From Gnetum montanum (lineage: Eukaryota; Streptophyta; Gnetopsida; Gnetales; Gnetaceae): a stretch of 25,872 bases of DNA. Under the pieces are notes generated by a model. It had not been told where the DNA came from. It worked only from the letters and a program-made list of their open reading frames with translations, and ran no database searches. How positions within the stretch are numbered: position 1 is the first letter of the stretch; every line of letters starts with the position of its first letter. Location of the stretch: assembly GCA_015680685.1 (NCBI GenBank), contig MNCI01007634.1:797616-823487 (forward strand), given 5' to 3'. Made by a program: the position numbers and the translations under genes. This document shows positions 1 through 9,400 of this stretch, one piece after another.

Positions 1-236
1 CGATATCGCAGGGAAAGATGCGATATCGCGGCACTATGCATGTCGCGTCTCATCAATTCACAAGTACCATAGTGGGTCAACCCTTTATAAATTAACCACA
101 TCTTATAACTTGTCCCACTATGTCAACTCTAATCAAGTGTGTGAACCCCAATGGGGTAAGTATGATCAGGTCTTAATATTTCCAACATGCAAGGATCCCA
201 ACCTTTCATTTATTAATCCTAGCTGTTCTCAACCGT
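1..236. repeat. Left-edge retroelement debris with inverted repeats
   Basis: CGATATCGC at 1-9 pairs with GCGATATCG at 20-28, giving a perfect 9-bp inverted repeat. CATAGTGGG at 68-76 pairs with CCCACTATG at 114-122, and a TATAAATT-like stretch (about 86) lies between them. No coding frame is recognisable, and I could not find a gypsy pol C-terminus here, unlike the equivalent position before copy B. Dyads next to a TATA-like box resemble the other LTR-type promoters in the window, so this is probably LTR-derived, but the call is inference. Confidence 0.35.
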
Positions 237-2193
237 TTAGTTATGGGGGGTATCCTACATTCTAACAAGAAGGATTAATAAATATTTTTTCTTTTCTTTA
301 ATTTTACAATTTTTTGTTTTCTAGGTTTTCACCTTTTAATTTATTGCTTTATCCTATTGTCTTTTTATCTTTTTATAAGTAATCTCATCTACGAATAAAA
401 CACGCATGTGACTCATTGGTTGAGGTGTTGTTCTATGATATCAAGTCTCGGCTGACCAATTATTTGAACAGCAAGCCCTCAACATCCATCCATCCATTCT
501 ATTAATAAGAGGTTCTACCCTAGGTACAATGATATTCCTAATCATTAAAACTTAAACTAATTTTATGCTCATTATGCCTAGTGTGAAGAAGGATGGATCA
601 AGAGGGAATGACCAAGGTGTGACACCAAGGGGACTTGTGGATTCTCTTTGGTGACATTTGTAGGAGTTATCATGCAGCTTGGTTGTACTAAGATCCTTGC
701 AGATCTAATGAAAAATCGGAGTAAGAGTAATCAAAAGGCACTCAACAAAGAAAAAATAATGCTATTCTAGGGGGTCCCACTAAAAAGACATGCACCCATG
801 CCTGAAGGTAGGTAACTTCTTTGGATTAAGCAATACTTCAAAAAAAAAGAGAGAGAAGAGACAAAGTGCCACAAAGAAAGAATCACTCCTCCCTTGTATA
901 AAATGCCAAGTGATCGTATGCCTTGCTATCATGGTGCTCTTATGGTTGTCCATCATTGGATGAAACAATGTGATGTCACTGATTGGAGGAATGGACTTGG
1001 TCCTAATTTTGGAACGACGGGTTAATGACACATTAATCATGCCTTACACTAAGGATTCATTGTACCCTAGGCCAATTACCTCATGTCCCACTCTCTACAA
1101 TCCCTTCTACAATTCATCCCATCTCGCTGTTCATGTAATTGGGATTCGTGATTTGTGTAGTGTTGAGTTTATACCTCATCACAGTGGTATTTAACATGTG
1201 TGTGTTTTGTTACATCAATGTCAATTACATTTAACTCTTCTAGTGCCTTTGGACATTTTAAGGTGTGGTTACGCAAGGGCATTATAGGTTAGAACCTGCT
1301 TTGGGGAGGACCCACTTGCGTGACTTTTGTAATTTGCACTCGTAACACATTACCCTCACATCATTTTATACCCTCTAAGTATTGTATTATACCATTCTTC
1401 TTTCCCTTATCATCTTACCCTTTCAAACATTCCTATGTACAAACACACGTCCTTTTTCCTCATACTCTTCATGATTTTCATTGCCAAATTTTACACCACT
1501 ATCCTTTTTATGCCTTCTAGCTAATCATTCTTACCCTAGACCCCTTACATTGACTTAACGTCCTCTGTTTATACCAAAGAATTTTCAAAATTTATCAATT
1601 TTGCCAAGTGCCCTATTTTTGATCGGCCACGATATTGGGTCTCAGCTATGGGTACGCAATATTGCGTACTCAACAACTATATATATGAACACCCCCCCCC
1701 CCCCTGACGAACGTCAATATCATTTGCAACTATTCACATGGGGGAGTTTTTCAAATTTTCTTCTACGACTTGCGATTGTGCATCTCTTGTTCCGATAGCC
1801 ATAACTCGCTCGCTAGCACTCCGATTTTCATTTTGTTTGAACCTACCAGAACTTGGAGTGTTCAGCTTAGTCGTGGGGGAGGGGTACACTCTGAATTGCA
1901 CATAAATTTTTTGAAATTCGTCATTGCCCAAAGGACATTATCAAGGGTAATTGATTATGAAAAATGATAAACATGTTCCAAAAACAATTTCATCTCCTCA
2001 CTTATACTAGGAAATTAAATGTGAAGCTACCTAATCAAAGGGAGTCAAATATTAAAAAATTTTGGGAACATTTTCACAAAAAATTCCTAACTTTATCACA
2101 CAGAATAAGAAATGAATTCATTAAGGCAAGAAGTAAGGTATAACTTAACTTCGGTAAGCAACCTTACTAATGACTAGCCCCATGTGATTGCAG
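237..2193 (+). mobile_element. Copy A: non-coding retroelement spacer or LTR upstream of the coiled-coil ORF
   Basis: This stretch begins with TTAGTTATGGGGGGT, a polypurine-like tract also found at 22878. It then matches 22892-24949 in scattered, collinear blocks seen by eye: 583-650 with 23379-23439 (shared GTGTGAC..CAAGGGGACT), 793-809 with 23677-23692 (ACCCATGCCT.AAGGT), 1264-1330 with 24101-24166 (GGTTA.GCAAGGGCA, CCACTTGC), and leader pieces near 1741 and 1867 (GGAGTTTTTCAA, TCGTGGGGG). It contains no believable coding frame. It is either the LTR (U3-R-U5) of a gypsy-type element or an internal spacer with its own promoter. The absence of a clear primer-binding site before the ATG argues against a simple 5' LTR. 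Confidence 0.6.
1652..1686 (+). promoter_or_regulatory. Palindrome plus TATA box of copy A
   Basis: GTACGCAATATTGCGTAC (1652-1669) is a perfect 18-bp palindrome. It is followed 8 bp later by TATATATAT (1678-1686) and then by an uninterrupted run of 13 C (1692-1704) close to where transcription would start. Copy B has TATAAATA at the equivalent place (24503). Promoter function is inferred from position and composition only. Confidence 0.45.
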
Positions 2194-4992
2194 ATGGCCC
2201 CAAAGCGTGGACAACAAGAAGGACCCTCTCAAGGTGTGTCTAAGCGACCCAGGAGGGATAGAGGATAGGTGTTTGCTGAACAACGTGTAGAGCAGGAGGC
2301 GCAATCATTCAGTATCCATCAAGAAACTCTTGCTACTGTACAATCGGGATAGGCAGAAGGAGGAGCTGCAATAGCACCTAAACAGGGACAACAACTCACG
2401 TTGTCCCTGAAATGTGTTTAGGAAATCTGTGAAAAGTCCACATCAGCTGCAGTGATCGTGGAATTGAACTTCGAACCTTTCACGGAATTCACTCCTGAGG
2501 CTATTAGGGATGAACTCAAAGGATCTTCATTATGGCCTATCCTATCCGACAGTGGTGCCTGGTACTTAGGAGAAACGTACCAATTTTGGCACAATAAGGA
2601 AGAAGGCACCACAGTTGACATTGGTGGTGTGTCTGTAGATTTTTCCGCTAAGGCCATCTTGGAAGTGTTAAACCTTCCGAAGTTAGAGCCAAAAGTTGCT
2701 CACCTGTTCACTTGCTTCGATGCAGATGCGCGTAAGACATGGTTGAAGAGAACATACATTAGAGAAGATAAGACATATGGAGAGTTGACATTGGAGGAAA
2801 TGATATATTTCAAGATTGGTACTTATAACATCTTCCCCACAAGAGGATTAAACAAGATTTCAACATATGTGGTAAGAGGAAGTGCAATATTGATGGGCAA
2901 GGTTAATGCTAACCTTACTCATCTGTATCTCATGGAGATCTTGAGGCAATTCGAAGAACGCAAGATAGGGAATTTCGCGTTGCCCTTCCCTTGTCTCATC
3001 AGAAAGCTGTGCAAACATGCTGGAATTTTGGGGTACACCAATGACATCCCTAGAAGAGCTCAAAATGCTTCATTTGCTGAACTGTTGAAGCCACCAGCTC
3101 CAAAGAAAAGTGCTGGTGAGATACTGGAGCCAAAACAAGAGCAAGAATAGATGGTGGAACCCACTACAACTCAAACTACAGGGCCTAGCCAACTTCCAAG
3201 CACAAGGCCCAGTCAACAATAAGAAGTAGGGCCCAACACAAGCCAGCGAGATTAACTGCTGCCATAGCCGCAGGATTACCGACCATCGATGAGCCACCTT
3301 AGGGCCATCGCTAAGATGGTCAGTTGGGGAAGTCGTGATGATGCTAATCCCTTCCACGTCATCGACAACACCGTACGGCCCTCAATTTCTATCGATCGTG
3401 CACGGGGTGAGGTGTCCATCCAAACATGAGAAGAGGAGACTCATTGGTCACAACAGATTTCAAGGAACGTTGCGTCTTTCCAGGTGCAATTGGAAACAGG
3501 TGAAGGGGCCATAGTGGTGGTCATGCAGCACCAAGATGCAGCGAGAGCCATAGAAGTGGTCGCAGACTACATCAAAGAATCTTTTAACGTCCTTGTTGTG
3601 CCACCGGTAGATTTCACAGGAGTGTGTGATGCTCAAACTTTGGCCGGTCCCTCAATGACTCTTGCGGAACATGAGGATGTACTTGATCGGTTGCTCCAAA
3701 TAGGACAAGTAATGACGTCCTAGTTTGACATCCCACAAAATGTCACGGTAGTACAATCAGACCTCATCTTCGCCAAAAAGAAGTTGGTCATGGCAGAGAT
3801 CAGGGCCAAGCACGTAGAAGCAGAGTTGGCAAGAATCCAAGAAAGGCTTGTAACCCTGCAAGCTGCATAGCAGGACCCCTCTCCATTCATTCCCGCAGAC
3901 TAGTTGGACACCTTTAGGATAGAGCAACTTAATAAACTATTGGCGGACAATAAAAGAGTGGCGAAGGAGAAAGAGAAGGCTGACTAGGATGCCTCCAAAG
4001 CACAAGTACAAACCTATGCACATGCCAAGGCACTTAGAGCCTTACAAGACGAGAATAAACAACTTGCTGCTGACAACCTTCAGTTAACCACTGTGGAAAA
4101 ACAGAAAAATGTTCTCGAGGAAAACTTTCAGCAATTATGAGAATAGTTGGTCAAGGTCAACCAAAACATGAACCATTTGGCTAGAGAGAATCGAACCCTC
4201 TAAATGGAGGAGGTACACGCAATCCGTTAGAAGATGACCATTAAAATAAGCATGTGGCAAAACAAGGCCAAGTGGCATGAGAAATTAAAGGAGCACTTCA
4301 GAGACCAGGTGGGAATGTACAAGCAAGCCATCGAGAAGGAGATCCATATGGCCAAGGCCCACATCAACACTTTCAGTGCTCAACACATTGATTGGTAGGC
4401 CATATTGGACACATATGTATTTGCCCACCAGGCAGAATTTAAAAGTCGGGACTTGTAGATTCAAGACCTCATAGAGTACATGGAATTGGCAAACGTGTGG
4501 TATGCCAATCTAGCCATGTTGACAACAGGATGTCCAAGCATAGAGCTCAAGAAGCAGGTAGCTGCCACCTACACCAAATATGAAGTAGAATTTATGAAGC
4601 AAAAGAAAATGTTGCAGAAGCTAGAAGTCGCAAATTCTGAACTAGAGATGGTTAAGACCAGCTACCAAGGCTAGAGAGATGTTGCAACAGAATTGGCTCG
4701 ATGGCTTATGGATTTTCAAGAGTACAGGGATAAAGCCAGAGCTTACGAGGAGGAACGACGGTTGTTTACGGCCCGGTACGTCAAAGCAAATAAGATGTTC
4801 TTGCAACTATCGTGCCCATGGGAGGTGCTGACTACGTCAAACATTGGAGCATCAACAAGGATGGCACAGGATCCCCGAACGGAAGAGGAAAAGCTCCAGG
4901 CACTACTTCAAAGTCATCAAATTCCAAAACTTGGAGCATGGGACAAGGGGAAGCAACCCATGGAGGAGCCACTGCCACCTGGAACCACATGA
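2194..4992 (+). pseudogene. Degenerate 933-codon retroelement ORF: plant-transposon-type domain plus long coiled coil
   Basis: A single frame runs from ATG 2194 to TGA 4990-4992 with no frameshift needed, but with 19 internal stops: 14 TAG, 3 TAA and 2 TGA. The longest open piece is 2452-3150. Residues about 88-310 hold a globular region with ELNFEPF, DELKGSSLWPI, WYLGE and, later, NIFPTRGLNKIS and LPFPCLIRKLCKHAGI. That layout resembles the 'putative plant transposon protein' family found in plant retroelements (recalled as PF20167; not searched). A Pro/Gln/Thr-rich linker follows. From about residue 520 to 880 the frame is Lys/Glu/Gln/Leu-rich, typical of a coiled coil. No zinc knuckle, protease or polymerase motif is present. 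An acceptor-like TTACTAAT...GATTGCAG directly precedes the ATG, and AATAAA follows the stop by 4 bp. Near 3242-3300 another frame also looks protein-like, so a pair of compensating indels is possible. Its function is unknown and it is certainly not intact. Confidence 0.75.
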
Positions 4993-4996
4993 GCTG

Positions 4997-5002
4997 AATA
5001 AA
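4997..5002 (+). terminator. Possible poly(A) signal of the copy A ORF
   Basis: AATAAA lies 4 bp after the terminal TGA, followed by T-rich AATTTTG repeats to about 5035. Plant poly(A) signals are loose, so this is suggestive only. Confidence 0.3.
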
Positions 5003-6366
5003 GTTTACAATTTTGCAATTTTGTAATTTTGTGTTGTGTCCCAATTTTGTTCTATTGAGTTCTCCACTATGGCATGAATAAATTCCTAGTCAGTTAATAA
5101 TCCCATACCTATCCACTGTGCCTCTTACCACTAAGCTAAAAGCTAATTATTACCCATTATATATAAATTTGTTATGTTTTGGTTATTATATATTTTTAAA
5201 TATTTATTATATAACTACTTTGGGACCACTATTTGGAGTGATGGTAAGGTACTTGTATTTCAAGCTTTAAAGTTTTCTCATTCACCAAGCTTTCTAAGGC
5301 CCAAAGTTAGTGTGATGAGCATTGAGCTTTTAAGTAATGATTGCCCCTTTATATTATCTAACTATTAATTTATTAATTTAAATCTTACTAAAAATTGTAG
5401 AATTTTTTAATTCATTCCAGAATCACAAACCATTCCAGAATCACAAACCACTAACCAATAAAGTTGTAGAATAGATATGCCAAATCTGAATTGAAAACTA
5501 TGGCTTCTTTACATCAAGCAAAACAAACGAATCAACACAAAAGCAGAATCTGCACTGCAAATGCAAGGAGCTAGAATCGTTTCTGGCTTACGCTGCTACT
5601 GCGTGCAGAGAAATTCCAAGTCGCGATTGAAATGAAATACTCTTTAATCCTAACCCGAATCTTAATACTGCACAGCAAATGCGCTTGGATAGTTCAGTAA
5701 TCTGATATTTTTTGCTTGCAATCGAGGTGGTTTCATAACCCAAATACGCCACTCCCCACTGGGCCTAAAAAAATTCTTCTTTTGCCATTTTGATTCCTTT
5801 TGCTCAGAGTTTAGGTATCATCAGACGAGACGGTTAATGTGGCCAGCCCAGCCCATGTTTTAGATTTTACAGTACACAAACATTACAGGGAGGCAAGCAA
5901 AGCAAAGTAAAAACGACACATGAGCGCTTGTCACATCTGTACACATCTGCAAATGCAGTGGCCTCACGATGGTGCAACCAGAAAACAAGAAGAATAAGAC
6001 GAAGAAGAAGTACAAGCAGAAATAGAAGAAGAAGAAAGAAAAACAAGATTTGGTTGCTCTGTTTCCTCCTTTTGCGGTGCATGTCATGCGCAGGCTTATT
6101 GCAGGAATTGTGGTTAACATTTGTATTTCCGCTTAAACAGAATCAGGGTTTTAGGCTTGTCTTTGACTGAGACAGGGCAACTGCTCACAAGCAGGAAACA
6201 GGGAGTGAGTGAGCTACTGATTGATTCCCGCCTTCCTTCAATTTTTTCCAATTTTGATGATGATGATGGTGATGCTTCCAAAACAGTTGTCTTCTTTTTC
6301 TTCTTCTGCTACTTCAACTGTTCACGCCTTCCATGACTCCAGGACACCTCCCTTCACGGGTTTTAA
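5003..6366. other. Intergenic region upstream of the pectinesterase gene
   Basis: No gene is recognisable. The left part (5003-5400) is AT-rich and is probably the tail of copy A or old flank. The right part is less AT-rich. It holds an 18-bp direct repeat (5413-5448), a purine-rich GAA/GAAG microsatellite-like stretch at about 5986-6046, and a GATGATGATGATGGTGATG run near 6256-6275. Short frames here are low-complexity and were not called. Confidence 0.5.
5413..5448. repeat. 18-bp direct repeat, two perfect copies
   Basis: CATTCCAGAATCACAAAC occurs twice head to tail (5413-5430, 5431-5448). Each copy contains TTCCAGAA, which matches the TTCnnGAA half-pair of heat-shock elements. The repeat lies about 1 kb upstream of the pectinesterase ATG. 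A regulatory role is speculative. Confidence 0.7.
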
Positions 6367-6410
6367 TATAAATGCCAGACGCAATCATTTCAAGGAAATA
6401 TACATCGTAA
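6367..6410 (+). promoter_or_regulatory. Candidate TATA box and short upstream ORF of the pectinesterase gene
   Basis: TATAAA lies at 6367-6372, 50 bp before the start codon. A transcript beginning about 30 bp downstream would have a 5' UTR of only some 20 nt. If transcription starts further upstream, a 12-codon upstream ORF (ATG 6372-6374 to TAA 6408-6410) precedes the main ATG. The real start site cannot be set from sequence alone. Confidence 0.4.
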
Positions 6411-6422
6411 TCCAGCATTTTC

Positions 6423-9400
6423 ATGGCGGTGGTGGCAGCAACAGCAGCAGCAGTGCTGATAGTACTGATCATTCTCATTTTCAGAGCTCAGGCTACATTT
6501 CGGCCTCTGTCCTGGGGTTTTATTGGAAATAGGGATGACTCGGTTATTGTGGTGGATAAATTGGGCCTTGGAGACTGTACAACTATTCAGGCTGCTGTGG
6601 ATTCCGTTCCGGACCATAATTTGCAGAGGACTGTCATTCGGATAAATCCTGGCGTTTATGTGTAAGCCGAATTTTGTGTTTTTCAGGATTTTTCAAAACC
6701 TGTTTACTTTGCTTTTAGAATATGATGAATCTGGGCGGGGGTTTTCTCGTTTGTTTTGGTCTGGGTCGGTGGTTTTTGTTTAGTGTTTACACTAAATTTT
6801 ACTGGGTTTTGATTGGGATTGAGTTCAGAGAGAAGGTGCATGTGGGAAGATCCAAATCCAATGTGACGTTCCAGGGTTTTGGTGCCTTGTTTACCAGGAT
6901 AGCCTGGAATGATACGGCAAACTCTAGTGGCAGCACTAGAAGCAGTGCCTCACTTATCATTGATGCTCCTGATTTCATGGCCTTTGACATCAGCTTCCAA
7001 GTAAGTATTGATCTGGGTGTTATTTAAGCTTTGCACATGAAGAATGCAGGAAGAATGTTATTTGGTATTTTTCTTTCAGCCCAAGGACGTAATAAAATTT
7101 CAGTTTAGCTGGAGGAGAGTTAGTCTTCTTGTAATAAAATTTCAGTTTAATTTGAGGAGAGCTAGGATTCTTAGATTTTTCATTATAGCAAAAAAAATAC
7201 GGAATGAGTTTAATTGGGAAGGTTGAACAATAGGGAGGTGGGGATATTTGACACCGGTTATTACGAGTAATAGAATGGGTCGTTACCAACAGTGATAACG
7301 GTAACAAATTTTTTTTTAAGTCTTAAAAAGAAACAATATATAGGTTACACAATACCTGTAACAGGAAAAAATTATTATTAAGTCAGGTAATCAAGTTAAC
7401 TAAGGAAGCAATAGACCCCATCACTTTATTTTTACACAGCAGAACTGGTCTTTGCATCTTGCCGCTTCACAGCAGTGGAATTATTGTGTACAGAATGAAG
7501 TAAAAATTATTGTTTCACAGTACCGAAGTAGCAAAAAACACAGTAAAACAATTTAATCGATCAATTCTCTACATCATAGGTTCAATGTAATTCAATCTTT
7601 CTTGGACACCAGAAGCCTCAATGGGCTGAGTTAAAGCCTAAATTATTTCAGTTTGCCGCAATTTTATAAAGCAAAGTTAAAAAAAGAAAAAAAAGAAAAA
7701 AAAATTGAAAAGTAAAGCCAGAAACAAAAGAAGAAATTGCCGACAACAATGTGTTTCTCTCTTTGTGCCTTCGTTGAAAATACTTCTCCTTATGCAACGT
7801 GCTTCTTATGAATCTTGCAGAGTTTTAAGCAGAGAAAATGGTGAGTTTTTAGTAGAGAAGATGGCTCGAGTTTTCAGCAAAGAATGGATGGAGAAAATGG
7901 TTGTTTCTCAATGGTTACATTCCCGTCGTGATCACATAACTTTTTACTTTGCCCATGCATAAAATAGATATCGGTTACAATGGTTGTGAATGATTATGAA
8001 ACCTGTTATTACTGGTGATAAGTACCCCACCCCTATTATTCAACCTTCTCGTTAAATCAATCCTTACAAAAGTACGATCAAATTATCTGATGTAGGTCTA
8101 AAATTAAATAACTTTTACTGATCGATCTCTGTTACGTTAAGCATAGATTTGCCTTTCAACAATCCGAATCTGATCCCCTGAATGGATTTTTTGAGGTATC
8201 ATATTTCTAAACTTTTGATTGTTTATATAATCTGTACAATGGCAGAACTATGCGTATCCAGCCCATGGCAGCACTGGAGCACAGGCAGTGGCAGTGCGAG
8301 TATCAGGAGACAGAGCAGCATTCTACAGATGCAATTTCCATGGAGCTCAGGATACCCTCTTTGATGACAAGGGTAGGCATTACTTCCACAGCTGCTACAT
8401 TGAAGGCACCATTGACTTCATTTTTGGTCATGGCCTCTCTTTGTATCAGGTTTGAACATGCAAGGAAAGAAATTCATTGTTATTGGGATATAATATAAGA
8501 ATGCTCACCATCTCTTGTGCCTTTGATGCTATTTAAGATCGGAGATGGCTCTTACAGGACTGTGAGCTCCATGCCATTGTGGGACAAGATATAGGCATAT
8601 CAAGTGGTATAATAACTGCACAAAACCGTCAGACTGCTGGAGAGAGAACAGGATTTTCTTTTGTGAACTGCAAAATAACAGGTACTGGCCCTGTTTATCT
8701 GGGTAGAGCATGGGGTGATTACTCTCTGGTGATTTTTTCTTTCACAGAGATGCAAGATGTGGTAGTTCGTGAAGGATGGTCTGATTGGGGCGATCCTTCC
8801 AAAGATAGGTATTTTACTTTATTCCTTGCTTGCATTTATCACTTGTTTTATACAACATATTTATTATCTTGTCATTGTTGTTCATTCTCATCACTGGTTA
8901 CTTTCAATAGACTGCACTAAGAGAAAATTGACCTCTTTTGTTCCATTTCTCTATTACTTAACTCACACATTGATAGCAACTAGCTACGTTTAGGCAGGAT
9001 GATCCTTTAATAGGCTGTTAAAATTTCTGGCGTATTACCCATCAGAATATGTACCATCCCACTATGTCATGGATACATTGTTTCAAAAGACACTTTAATA
9101 TTCATTCTTGAATTTACCTCTTGATTTCTTACTCCTGTGGAATAGGTTGTTGTCGGTGCTTTAGTTTTTTTTCCAAGTAAAAAGAAAATATATTAATTAA
9201 AAAAATTTAAGGCCAACAAGTCTTAGGAACTTAATGATTAACAAAGATGATGGATCACATTTCGAATAAAATAATCATGTTAACATATCTTTTCTTATGA
9301 AATAAAAATTATAGTAATGTAAGGCAGTCAAATCCCAGTTTAGAGATTATATTTTGTGTCCATTTTTTTGGCTGCAACCTGCCACATTTTGTCTAAAATG

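Noticed and set aside
780-1194. Opposed short frames in copy A's spacer
   Set aside because: They have low-complexity or unrecognisable translations, no conservation of frame with copy B, and lie in the homologous non-coding block.
2194-4992. The TAG codons as sense codons (recoding or read-through) in a functional gene
   Set aside because: Fourteen TAGs plus TAA and TGA stops in a plant nuclear sequence, inside retroelement DNA, are far better explained by decay. The neighbouring pectinesterase uses TAA normally and has no internal TAG.
5860-6336. Several frames rich in Arg/Lys or Phe/Leu upstream of the pectinesterase
   Set aside because: They are translations of GAA and GAT microsatellite-like sequence and have no family features.
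6433-6456. GCAGCA-type run at the start of the pectinesterase as a microsatellite artefact
   Set aside because: It encodes the Ala-rich start of a normal signal peptide, in frame with the rest of the exon.
7705-7962. 85-codon frame inside intron 2
   Set aside because: It lies wholly inside the inverted-repeat element, has no transposase motif and starts in an A-rich run.
7208-8058. An 8- or 9-bp target-site duplication for the intron 2 element
   Set aside because: Flanks TTTAATT (left) and GTTAAATC (right) look loosely alike but give no clean direct repeat at either possible boundary.
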